A stretch of 64,000 bases of DNA, taken from assembly GCA_016290135.1 (NCBI GenBank), contig JAEESW010000004.1, positions 1-64,000 of the forward strand. The letters run 5' to 3'. Position 1 is the first letter of the stretch. Every line of letters starts with the position of its first letter. Positions 9,279-16,558 of the stretch are shown here, in pieces. Source of the stretch: a bacterium. Its GTDB lineage: Bacteria; UBP6; UBA1177. Below the pieces are notes generated by a model. The model saw only the letters and a program-made list of their open reading frames with translations. It did no database searches and was not told the origin of the DNA. The position numbers and the translations under genes are program-made.

Positions 9279-10487
9279 ATGATCTACAGAAAAAAATATA
9301 TGGAAAAAATACTTCCGTTTGTGGATACGCCGTTCGTGAAGATTTTTACCGGCATCAGACGTTGCGGCAAATCGACAATCATGCAGATGCTTCGCGAAGC
9401 TCTGGCTGAGCGCGGGATCAAAGTTGAGCAGATTCTTTTTTACAAGCTTGATTCGCTTGAATACGAGAACATGACAAACATTGAACTCTTCAACGAAATC
9501 AAGGCTCACCTCTGCAAAAACAGAAAAACGTACATTTTTCTTGATGAAATTCAGGAAGTTGAATCGTGGGAAAAGACTGTAAACTCTCTGATGAGCGGTT
9601 TTGACACCGATATTTATGTCACTGGCTCGAATTCGAGGATGATGTCTGGCGAAATCTCGACTTATCTGACGGGAAGATACATCTCTTTCCGCATTTTTCC
9701 ACTTACTTTTTCTGAATATCTCGATTTTAGGGAAGCATACACCGAAAAAGGGACTTTGAAAGAGGAATTCGCCCGTTTCATGCGTTTCGGCGGCTTTCCG
9801 GCGATACATCTGCGCAATTATTCGGAGGATGAGGCTTACACGATTGTCCGCGATATTTACAATTCCACTATTTTCACAGACATTGTGAAAAGAAACGAAA
9901 TCCGCAAAGTCGACCAGCTTGAAAGGGTTGTTAAATACGCTTTTGACAACGCGGGACGGATTTTTTCAGGGCTGACGCTTTCAAAATATATGAAAAAACA
10001 GAACAGAACCATGGATCCCGAAACCGTTTACAGCTATCTGGAAAAGCTTGAAAAAGCCTATATTCTGCACCGATGCCAGCGCTATGACATAAAAGGAAAA
10101 GAGTTTCTTAAAACGCAGGAAAAATTCTATTTAGCCGACACTTCGCTGCGTTATTCCGTGCTCGGGTACAATTCTGACACGGTTTCTGCTATGATGGAAA
10201 ACATCATTTATATCGAGCTTTTGTCTCGCGGTTATTCCGTTTATGTCGGAAAAATGGATTCTTTTGAAATCGATTTCGTTGCCATCAGACAGAATGAAAA
10301 ACTCTATATTCAGGTCTGCCGCGAAATAAACACCGCCAAAACCGAAACCCGGGAATACGAAAACCTTCATAAAATCAAAGACAACTATCCGAAATATGTA
10401 GTAAGAATGGACGATTTCGCCGGCGGAAACAGCGAAGGAATCCGCACAATGCACATTTCAGATTTTCTCCTTAGCAGTGACTATTAA
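9279..10487 (+). CDS. AAA ATPase with DUF4143 C-terminal domain
   Basis: 402 residues. The AAA_14 domain has Walker A GIRRCGKST (25-33), Walker B YIFLDEIQ (85-92), a sensor TGSNSRM (115-121) and the family-typical SGEISTYLTGRY (123-134). The C-terminal part (about 200-402) matches DUF4143, which resembles a restriction-endonuclease-like fold (FEIDFVAIRQNEKLYIQV near 330). These genes are widespread, multi-copy and of unknown function, often in accessory DNA. ATG 9279 is chosen over TTG 9261 because GGAGG at 9268-9272 is six bases away. Flanked by palindromic repeats upstream and a 33-base tandem repeat downstream, which may be part of its unit. Confidence 0.88.
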   Translation: MIYRKKYMEKILPFVDTPFVKIFTGIRRCGKSTIMQMLREALAERGIKVEQILFYKLDSLEYENMTNIELFNEIKAHLCKNRKTYIFLDEIQEVESWEKTVNSLMSGFDTDIYVTGSNSRMMSGEISTYLTGRYISFRIFPLTFSEYLDFREAYTEKGTLKEEFARFMRFGGFPAIHLRNYSEDEAYTIVRDIYNSTIFTDIVKRNEIRKVDQLERVVKYAFDNAGRIFSGLTLSKYMKKQNRTMDPETVYSYLEKLEKAYILHRCQRYDIKGKEFLKTQEKFYLADTSLRYSVLGYNSDTVSAMMENIIYIELLSRGYSVYVGKMDSFEIDFVAIRQNEKLYIQVCREINTAKTETREYENLHKIKDNYPKYVVRMDDFAGGNSEGIRTMHISDFLLSSDY

Positions 10488-10538
10488 ACTCGCCGGAATC
10501 ACGAAAAAGCGACTCCAAGAAATCACCACCAAATCGGC

Positions 10539-10603
10539 GATATGTCAAAAAATCGGCATTTTTACGAAAAAGATATGTCGAAAAATTGGCATTTTTTACA
10601 AAA
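10539..10603 (+). repeat. 33-base tandem repeat, two copies
   Basis: Copies start at 10539 and 10572. Both read GATATGTC, then A-run, TYGGCATTTTT, AC, A-run, with few mismatches. They lie 50 bases after the ATPase stop and 75 bases beyond the end of the opposing lipoprotein gene. Not a simple terminator: there is no strong GC stem. Confidence 0.6.
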
Positions 10604-10678
10604 GCACTTGATTTTTTTGAATTTTTCAAGACTCACTGTTCGCAGAGTGATAAATTTGATTCCTCGTGTCAGTTAAGA

Positions 10679-11545
10679 TCAGTTTTCATCAATCTGAATT
10701 TCAACAGGTACAGTTATTTTTGAACCAGGAATGTTGAAAGAGGCTGTGTTGTTGTAAGTTTCAATAGTAAGAGCAATTTTTTCATCAGCGTTGTATGAGT
10801 AAAAGTAGGCATTGTCGAGCGGAGCATTGGGATAATATTCGTCATTGTGCTGAAAATTAACGATTTTAAAAGTTTCGTTGTCTGTTGCAAAATAGAATTT
10901 GGGACAAGGGTCAAGACACGGATGTGCATCCTCAGCTGAGCCTCCGGCATGATATATATCACAGCCTGTAAGGTGTGAAAAAGCCATCGAATCAGGAATG
11001 AAATCATGGGATGTCTCAGAATCTTTTTTAAAAATTATCGTTGCTTTCTGGAGTTTGAAAATAAACTCTGCTGCATCAAATTGATAAGGATAGCAGTCAA
11101 CTTTTTGTGCCTCTCTTGCACAGTCATTGAAAACATTGCTTTCGTCTCTAGTGAATGATGTCGAGCCGTAGGAAGTTTTTGTGCTGCATCCGTCACTGTA
11201 ACCTCCGGAATTGCCGGAATCAGTGTCGTCCGGATCATCATCAGGCTGCGGTTCATATGAATCTCCGTTATCTGGATCTGAGTCAGACAGATTCGTATCA
11301 ACTATATCGGCATCTGCATCGTTCGCAGTCTCGTCGGAACCAGTGTCGTCCGGATCATCGTCAGGCTGCGGTTCATAAGAATCTCCGTTATCCGAATCTG
11401 AGTCAGAAGAATTCGTATCAATCTTATCGGCATCTGCGTCATTAGCTGCCTCGCCCGAATCGGTTTTATCTTCGTTTTTCGAGTTTCCGCAGCCTGCGAG
11501 CAGAATCGTTACGAAAATCACACCGAGAAAGAGAAGTTTTTTCAT
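10679..11545 (-). CDS. Lipoprotein with repeated acidic linker
   Basis: 288 residues. Signal peptide with lipobox LAGC (Cys19). Residues about 28-107 are two near-identical 40-residue acidic repeats (NDADAD, IDTN or VDTN, SDSD, NGDSYEPQPDDDPDDT). A globular part without recognised domain follows (about 120-288), containing four or more cysteines (CAREAQKVDC, GCDIYHAGG, PCLDPC). Probably a surface-exposed outer-membrane lipoprotein with the Asp-rich region as a spacer. I do not recognise the C-terminal domain. Single gene with its own promoter. Confidence 0.8.
   Translation of the reverse strand: MKKLLFLGVIFVTILLAGCGNSKNEDKTDSGEAANDADADKIDTNSSDSDSDNGDSYEPQPDDDPDDTGSDETANDADADIVDTNLSDSDPDNGDSYEPQPDDDPDDTDSGNSGGYSDGCSTKTSYGSTSFTRDESNVFNDCAREAQKVDCYPYQFDAAEFIFKLQKATIIFKKDSETSHDFIPDSMAFSHLTGCDIYHAGGSAEDAHPCLDPCPKFYFATDNETFKIVNFQHNDEYYPNAPLDNAYFYSYNADEKIALTIETYNNTASFNIPGSKITVPVEIQIDEN
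11221..11460 (-). repeat. 120-base direct repeat inside the lipoprotein gene
   Basis: 11221-11340 and 11341-11460 are in-frame tandem copies of exactly 120 bases with scattered substitutions, coding the two 40-residue acidic repeats. The length is a multiple of three, so copy number can change without loss of frame. Confidence 0.85.
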
Positions 11546-11576
11546 TTGAACCGCCTAAACAGCAAAAAATCGAATA

Positions 11577-11604
11577 ATTTTAAGTAAAATCAAGAAAAAG
11601 GCAA
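11577..11604 (-). promoter_or_regulatory. Promoter of the acidic-repeat lipoprotein gene
   Basis: On the minus strand TTGCCT (11604-11599), 16 bases, TAAAAT (11582-11577), then TATTCG and a T-run, 32 bases before the start codon. Confidence 0.65.
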
Positions 11605-11633
11605 GTTAAAGGGTGCAATGTCTGTTTTTTTTC

Positions 11634-11693
11634 TTGCCGTTATCGGCAAAAAATTGCATTTTTAAGGTGAATTTTATAAAATCTTGCCGATAA
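11634..11693. promoter_or_regulatory. Inverted TTGCCG-type operator before the HTH-Fic gene
   Basis: TTGCCGTTATCGGCAA (11634-11649) is a 6-base inverted repeat around TTAT. Its right arm TTATCGGCAA (11640-11649) is repeated in inverted form as TTGCCGATAA (11684-11693). The latter overlaps a candidate -10, TAAAAT (11691-11696), followed by GTTCGG and a T-run. Layout suggests autoregulation, possibly by the N-terminal helix-turn-helix of the Fic protein. Confidence 0.5.
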
Positions 11694-11718
11694 AATGTTC
11701 GGTTTTTAAGAGGTGTTT

Positions 11719-12600
11719 ATGGAATTTTTGTCTGTGGCTCAGTTCGCCGAAAAGTACGGCATAAGCGAAAGGACAGTCCGCAACTACTGCGCGACCGGAA
11801 AGATGGGAGGAGCGTTTCTTGTCGGAAAAACGTGGAATATTCCATCAGATGCGGTTCTGCCAAAGCGCACTAAAACAAAGACAACTCCGCTTTTGACCGC
11901 ACTACGCGAGCAGAAGGAATCCAAACTAAAGGGCGGGATCTACCACAGGACGCAGGTTGAACTGACATACAGCTCGAACCACATCGAAGGGAGCAGACTC
12001 ACGAAAGATCAGACGCGGTTTATATTTGAGACCAACACGCTCGGTTTCGCGTCAAAAAACACAAATGTCGATGATATTATTGAAACCGTCAATCATTTCA
12101 GGTGTATAGACTTTGTTATCGACCACGCTCAAGAAAAAATCACAGAATCCCACATAAAGCAGCTTCACTCGATTTTGAAGGAATCGACTTCGGATAGCCG
12201 CAAATCATGGTTTGCGGTCGGCGCATACAAACGTTTTCCGAATGAAATCGGATTCGAGGAAACAACATTGCCTGAGGATGTCCACAGCCGTGTGAAAACG
12301 CTTCTTGCCGCTTACAACGCGCTGAAAGAGGTTAAATTTGACGATATTCTCGATTTTCATGTGCAGTTCGAGCGGATCCATCCGTTCCAGGACGGAAACG
12401 GCAGAGTCGGCAGGCTTCTCATGTTCTGGCAGTGCCTTAAATCGGGAATTGTCCCCTTCATAATCACAGAGAATCTGCGCCTTTATTATTACCGCGGGAT
12501 CCAGAACTGGGGAAAACACAACGCATTCCTGCGCGACACATGCCTTTCGGCGCAGGATGACTACAAAGCACTGCTCGATTATTTCAGGATCAAATATTGA
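11719..12600 (+). CDS. Fic family protein with N-terminal helix-turn-helix
   Basis: 293 residues. Residues 1-45 (SVAQFAEKYGISERTVRNYC) form a MerR/excisionase-like helix-turn-helix. Then a Fic domain with catalytic motif HPFQDGNGRVGR (221-232), which transfers AMP or another phosphate group to protein hydroxyls. SSNHIEG (85-91) fits the N-terminal inhibitory motif (S/T)xxxE(G/N) of self-inhibited class II Fic proteins. ATG 11719 is chosen over GTG 11713 because AGAGG lies just upstream at the right distance. The next gene, a WYL regulator, begins 88 bases later and could be cotranscribed. Confidence 0.88.
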   Translation: MEFLSVAQFAEKYGISERTVRNYCATGKMGGAFLVGKTWNIPSDAVLPKRTKTKTTPLLTALREQKESKLKGGIYHRTQVELTYSSNHIEGSRLTKDQTRFIFETNTLGFASKNTNVDDIIETVNHFRCIDFVIDHAQEKITESHIKQLHSILKESTSDSRKSWFAVGAYKRFPNEIGFEETTLPEDVHSRVKTLLAAYNALKEVKFDDILDFHVQFERIHPFQDGNGRVGRLLMFWQCLKSGIVPFIITENLRLYYYRGIQNWGKHNAFLRDTCLSAQDDYKALLDYFRIKY

Positions 12601-12688
12601 AAATCACGAAAAAACAGCTTGCGGCCTGTTTTCTTGCAAGGTTTTTCTAAATTCATTAGATTTATTATTGTTTTTTTTGGAGAGTAAA

Positions 12689-13654
12689 ATGGCGAATTTA
12701 GAAAGAATTGCTTACATGAACCACAGGATCAAGACGCGCGGTTTTGTTACGCGTCAGGAAGTTGCGGAACGCTTTGAAGTCCACATCGACACGGTCCTTC
12801 GGGACATCGGATATATGCGGGACTATCTTTCCGCGCCGATAAAATACAGCCGCGAGCTGGGCGGTTATGTTTACGAATCGCCTTTCGAGATGCTTTTTGA
12901 TTCATTCGACGACGCTGTTTTCTACTATATTTTCGTGAAGCAGCTGAGTGATTCGATGAATCTGAACGGAATCCCTTATGTGCCTGTTATTTCTAAAGAA
13001 ATTCTTTCAAAAATCTCAAGCTACATTCCTGCGGAATTTGAGGAGCTGCTTGATAAAATCTCTTACGATTCTTCAGATCTGGACACTATGGAGCTGACCA
13101 ATTTCAGAAATATTCTGGAATCACTGCTCTTGAAAGTGCGGCTTGAAATAAAGTATCTCGACTCAAAAGGCGACATAACTTTAAGAGCGATAGAACCGAT
13201 AAGGCTCATAAATTATTCAGGAAAATGGTATCTCCTGGCTTACTGCCACAAGCGGCACGGACTTCGCGAGTTTCTTGTTTCGCGCTTTGTAGAAAGCCGC
13301 ATCACGGAAGAACCTTTTTCCGAAATCTACACGAAATCAGAGATCGACAAATTCGTCGGAAGTACCTTCGGAATATACCCGTCTGAAAAATCGGAAACGG
13401 CGATTATCCGCATTTTTGAACCTGCATCCTACTTTTTCCTTAAGCAGAAATGGCACAAAGACCAGGTCACGAAAGAAACCGTAGTTGACGGGAAAAAATG
13501 TCTTGAAATCACCCTTCCGATCGGCGAATACCACAGCGAGATCATTGCCCGTGTAATGAGATATTCGCCTGAATGCGAGATCGTTTCTCCGCCGTCGCTT
13601 CGCAAAGAGTGGCTTGACCACATCAAAATGATCTACAACAAATTCTGCAAATAG
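12689..13654 (+). CDS. WYL-domain transcriptional regulator
   Basis: 321 residues. N-terminal winged helix-turn-helix (about 3-62; TRQEVAERFEVHIDTVLRDIGYM). A WYL domain follows at about 175-230 with AIEPIRLINYSGKWYLLAYC and a trailing REFLVSRFVES, then a C-terminal WCX-like extension. WYL proteins bind nucleic-acid-type ligands and often control defence or stress genes. Start chosen at ATG 12689 with GGAGAG at 12679-12684; the longer frame upstream lacks a ribosome site. Target unknown; the Fic gene before it and the LRR gene after it are candidates by position. Confidence 0.88.
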   Translation: MANLERIAYMNHRIKTRGFVTRQEVAERFEVHIDTVLRDIGYMRDYLSAPIKYSRELGGYVYESPFEMLFDSFDDAVFYYIFVKQLSDSMNLNGIPYVPVISKEILSKISSYIPAEFEELLDKISYDSSDLDTMELTNFRNILESLLLKVRLEIKYLDSKGDITLRAIEPIRLINYSGKWYLLAYCHKRHGLREFLVSRFVESRITEEPFSEIYTKSEIDKFVGSTFGIYPSEKSETAIIRIFEPASYFFLKQKWHKDQVTKETVVDGKKCLEITLPIGEYHSEIIARVMRYSPECEIVSPPSLRKEWLDHIKMIYNKFCK

Positions 13655-13700
13655 GACCCTTCAGTCGGCTTTGCCGCCAGCTCCCCTTCTTAAGGGGCGC
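13655..13700 (+). terminator. Hairpin with CCCCTT-CTT-AAGGGG stem
   Basis: CCCCTT (13683-13688) pairs with AAGGGG (13692-13697) and is preceded by CAGTCGGCTTTGCCGCCAGC. The combination resembles dispersed intergenic hairpin elements found in many bacterial genomes. No T-run follows, so its terminator role for the WYL gene is uncertain. Confidence 0.4.
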
Positions 13701-13720
13701 CAAGATAAGGTAAATAATCT

Positions 13721-13812
13721 TCTGAAAAAAATTTCACTACGACGCTATATGTCGTAGCGGGCTTTTACAATCCGTTTTCAGGTGGGACAGAACACTGTTC
13801 CCATGTTTTTAA
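13721..13812 (+). repeat. Shared leader/promoter element, copy 1
   Basis: About 90 bases nearly identical to 16443-16534. Contains palindrome CTACGAC-N7-GTCGTAG (13737-13757), then TACAAT (13766-13771), CCG and a T-run, TTTTCAGGT and GTTCCC-TGTTTTT. The order palindrome, -10-like hexamer, CG and T-run fits a promoter whose -35 region is replaced by an operator. Confidence 0.75.
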
Positions 13813-13832
13813 TGAAGAAAATGGAGGCGGAC

Positions 13833-14519
13833 ATGACGATTTTGGATGAAAAAATGGCAAAAGAACTTTTAAACAATGGAAGAAACCATGTGGTTATACC
13901 TGATTTTGTGACAGAAATCGGCGATTATGCATTTGAAGACTGCGAAGAACTGACTTCGGTGGTTATTCCGAATTCAGTTAGAAAAATCGGTAAAGGTGCA
14001 TTCCGTTGGTGCGACCACCTGATTTCTGTAGTTATTCCGAATTCAGTCGAGAAAATCGAATATGGCGCATTTGACTGTTGCGCCCAGCTGAAATCAGTAA
14101 TCATTCCCGATTCCGTGACAGAAATCGGCGAAAATGTTTTTCACTGTTGCTTCGAACTGACTTCGATCACCGTTGACAAAAACAATCCGAGATACGACTC
14201 CCGCGAAGACTGCAACGCAATAATCGAAACAGCCACAAACACTTTGATCCAAGGCTGTTCAAACACGATAATTCCAGATACAGTGACAACTATCGGTAAT
14301 AATGCCTTTGAAAACTGCGACATGACATCCGTGGTCATTCCAAATTCAGTTACAAAGATAGAAGATTACGCATTTTTCTGCTGTCAGGATCTAATATCCA
14401 TAACGATACCCGATTCCGTAACACAAATCGGAAAAGCTGTCTTTTGCGGTTGCCCAAAAATATCGGAAGAAAGCAAAAAACGGCTTAAAGAACTCGGATA
14501 TGATTTTGATGGGGATTAG
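13833..14519 (+). CDS. BspA-type leucine-rich repeat protein
   Basis: 228 residues made of about seven LRR_5 repeats of 23 residues with the pattern VVIPNSVTKIGDYAFEDC / LTSVVIP. No signal peptide or anchor is visible, so it is probably cytosolic or exported by another route. BspA-like repeats mediate protein binding in gut and oral bacteria. ATG 13833 is preceded by GGAGG at 13823-13827; upstream in-frame starts lie inside the shared leader element. The repeated codons (ATTCCGAATTCAGT) make the gene prone to repeat-number change. Confidence 0.9.
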   Translation: MTILDEKMAKELLNNGRNHVVIPDFVTEIGDYAFEDCEELTSVVIPNSVRKIGKGAFRWCDHLISVVIPNSVEKIEYGAFDCCAQLKSVIIPDSVTEIGENVFHCCFELTSITVDKNNPRYDSREDCNAIIETATNTLIQGCSNTIIPDTVTTIGNNAFENCDMTSVVIPNSVTKIEDYAFFCCQDLISITIPDSVTQIGKAVFCGCPKISEESKKRLKELGYDFDGD

Positions 14520-14616
14520 AAAATGCAAACGACAGATTCAGGCAATCTGGTAATTTTATTGATGTTTCGTAAAATACAGCGGTTTTGGTCGGCTGTTTAA
14601 CAAAAAGGAGGGAAAA

Positions 14617-15438
14617 ATGACTACGCAAATCGCAGAATTTAATTCAGAAATTCATGAAAAATTAAAATCTTATGTCTACAGATTGGTTGATCCAAGAAAC
14701 GGAAAAACTTTTTATGTAGGCAAAGGAAAAGGAAATCGTGTTTTTGACCATGCAAAAGCTGTAAATCCAAAGGAATTTTACGCAGAAAATCCAGATTTCG
14801 AACCAACTGAAGACAACAAAGACCCTGCAAAAATCGAAATGATTTTAGAAATCAAGGATAAAGGTTTGGAAGTAATTCATATTATTCAACGCTGGGGCAT
14901 GTCAGACTCGACAGCATTTGAAGTTGAAGCTGCTTTTATTGATTATTTTGGTCTTGAACATTTAACCAACAAACAAAAAGGTCATGATTATGAAAGAGGA
15001 ATGAGATGGACAGATGATTTGAATCGTGAACTTTCTGCCGAACCATTTGAGGATTACAATAAAAACAATGAATGTCAAAAATTTATCCTTATTAAAATTA
15101 CAGACTACAGCATTAATTTACATGATGGAACAGAAAAAGAAAAAATATACCAAGCCGTCAGGGCAAGCTGGAGAATAACTCCCAAAATCGCAAATCAATA
15201 TCCTTATGTTCTCGCAGTCAGACACGGAATAGTTGTCGGAGTTTATAAAATTGATGAAAACGGATGGAAAAAAGATCCTAGCGATATAACAGGAAAAAGA
15301 GCATTGTTTGATGGAATTCCAGCAGAAGAGAAAGTGAAAAATTATTTCATGGGTAAAAAAATCCCAAAAAGATATATAAAACGTCAAAATCCTGTCAGTT
15401 ATTGTGATAGAAATCTTGTGGAAGCTGAAGAAAAATAA
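14617..15438 (+). CDS. GIY-YIG domain nuclease-like protein (LEM-3-like)
   Basis: 273 residues. N-terminal GIY-YIG-type fold: SYVYRLVDPRNGKTFYVGKGKGNRVFDHA with VYR and YVG in place of GIY and YIG, followed by an Arg/His helix and FEVEAAFIDYFG with a likely metal-binding Glu. The C-terminal half (about 145-273; ILIKITDYSIN, YQAVRASWRI) is unassigned but resembles tails found on LEM-3-like nucleases. Strong AAGGAGGG ribosome site. The gene is clearly richer in A+T than its neighbours (many AAA, GAA, TTT codons), suggesting transfer. Candidate -10 TAAAAT (14570-14575) with ACAGCG and a T-run. Confidence 0.8.
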   Translation: MTTQIAEFNSEIHEKLKSYVYRLVDPRNGKTFYVGKGKGNRVFDHAKAVNPKEFYAENPDFEPTEDNKDPAKIEMILEIKDKGLEVIHIIQRWGMSDSTAFEVEAAFIDYFGLEHLTNKQKGHDYERGMRWTDDLNRELSAEPFEDYNKNNECQKFILIKITDYSINLHDGTEKEKIYQAVRASWRITPKIANQYPYVLAVRHGIVVGVYKIDENGWKKDPSDITGKRALFDGIPAEEKVKNYFMGKKIPKRYIKRQNPVSYCDRNLVEAEEK

Positions 15439-15478
15439 GTCAGCTGATTTTCAATAAAAGCTCATCTTTAAGTCGACT

Positions 15479-15496
15479 GTACGAAGAAATCGTACA
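15479..15496. other. Short hairpin between convergent genes
   Basis: TGTACGA, four-base loop, TCGTACA, midway in the 84-base gap between the ends of the GIY-YIG and NYN genes. Could end transcription from either side, but T-runs are poor. Confidence 0.4.
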
Positions 15497-15522
15497 ACTC
15501 ATTCGGAACTTAAAAAACTTAT

Positions 15523-16233
15523 TTATTCTTCAGTTTCGCACTCTTCTTTTTGCAGACTCTTATAATTTGAGCGCAATCCGTCAATATGCTCGAACAAATT
15601 GGAATTTACGGTTTTTCCCATCGGGTCAAGGATAAAGTCTATGCCTTCGCGGCGTGCAAGTTTTGCGGCAGGAACAAAATCGCTGTCTCCGGCAATAAGA
15701 ACAATCTGGTCAACTTGCTTTTTGTAGGCAAGCGAAGCGATATCAAGACCGATTTTCATATCAACACCTTTTTGTCGGATAGTCACAAAAAAGTCTTTTT
15801 CCGTTATGTCGTCAACGCTTATTTCTTTTCTGAAGAATTTTTTGAGAATGCTGTTGTCAAGCGTGTAAAACGCTTCTTCTGCCGCCAGAAAACCAAGCCT
15901 TAGCGCGAATTTCCGTTTTTCTTTCAGACAGACAAGAAAATCGTTCATCCACTTGAATGTCGGCTGCTTTGAAAAATCAATGCTTGTCTTTAAAAGCGGA
16001 TGATAAACCTTCTTCGCGACAGGTTCGCAGTCGTAATAAAAAATTCTGTATAAATCGGAATATTGGTAATGTTTCTGTTTTTTTTCGTCAATCGTGAAAA
16101 CATCGCGGTTCCGCAGATGCTTGCGGCAGTATGATTCGAGTTCGGCAGCTCTTTCGAGTGGAGTTTTTTCGCCTGCATAGTGCTTCGCAAGCTTTCTGTA
16201 ATAGCCGCCGTCAACAAGAATAGCTGTTTTCAT
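15523..16233 (-). CDS. NYN domain (PIN-like) ribonuclease-type protein
   Basis: 236 residues. Starts with AILVDGGYYRK (4-14), which holds the first metal-binding Asp. The second acidic cluster is KGVDMKIGLDIASLAY (near 160) and the third LIAGDSDFVPAAKLARREG (near 182), the standard LabA/DUF88 arrangement. NYN domains are metal-dependent RNases used in RNA processing, silencing or defence. A frame extending to 16281 exists, but it runs through the structured leader; ATG 16233 follows GGGG. Promoter and attenuator-like leader lie upstream, so expression is probably controlled after initiation. Confidence 0.85.
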   Translation of the reverse strand: MKTAILVDGGYYRKLAKHYAGEKTPLERAAELESYCRKHLRNRDVFTIDEKKQKHYQYSDLYRIFYYDCEPVAKKVYHPLLKTSIDFSKQPTFKWMNDFLVCLKEKRKFALRLGFLAAEEAFYTLDNSILKKFFRKEISVDDITEKDFFVTIRQKGVDMKIGLDIASLAYKKQVDQIVLIAGDSDFVPAAKLARREGIDFILDPMGKTVNSNLFEHIDGLRSNYKSLQKEECETEE

Positions 16234-16246
16234 TTTGACCCCGCAT

Positions 16247-16306
16247 AAAAAAAAGACCCGTAATCTTGGCTCAGCCCTCATCTCGGGGCGGCTTTTTCAT
16301 TACGGG
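16247..16306 (-). promoter_or_regulatory. Attenuator-like structured leader of the NYN gene
   Basis: On the minus strand: CCCGTAAT, an interior arm with GCCC-N8-GGGC, ATTACGGG, TC, and eight T (16254-16247), ending 13 bases before the NYN start codon. An 8-base closing helix plus U8 has the form of an intrinsic terminator, but it sits between a promoter and its gene. A palindrome ATGGATTGAATCCAT (16319-16333) lies near the 5' end of the leader. Confidence 0.6.
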
Positions 16307-16342
16307 CCCGTTAAAAGCATGGATTGAATCCATTCAGCGACT

Positions 16343-16370
16343 TCTTACAAATGTTTGATTAAAAAGTCAA
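16343..16370 (-). promoter_or_regulatory. Promoter of the NYN gene
   Basis: Minus strand TTGACT (16370-16365), 16 bases, GTAAGA (16348-16343), then AGTCGC. The -10 is weak. It predicts a leader of about 100 bases. Confidence 0.45.
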
Positions 16371-16442
16371 GAAAAAAAGTATAAAAAATTTATTTTTGAT
16401 TTTTAGATAAGAAATTTTTCATTTAAATCACTGTGGCAAAAA

Positions 16443-16534
16443 TTCTGCAAAAAATTTTCACTACGACGCTATATGTCGTAGCGGACTCCTACAATCCGTT
16501 TTCAGGTCGGGCGACAGTTCCCGTGTTTTTTAAA
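16443..16534 (+). repeat. Shared leader/promoter element, copy 2
   Basis: Near-identical to 13721-13812. Palindrome CTACGAC-N7-GTCGTAG at 16461-16481, TACAAT at 16490-16495, then CCG and a T-run. Ends 25 bases before the start of an EGF/DUF1566 lipoprotein gene. Confidence 0.75.
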
Positions 16535-16558
16535 TGCTGAAAATTGGAGGAGAAAAAG

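Noticed and set aside
9111-9809. Long open frame on the minus strand across the palindromic repeats and the ATPase start
   Set aside because: Shadow of the ATPase gene; no ribosome site and no recognisable protein features.
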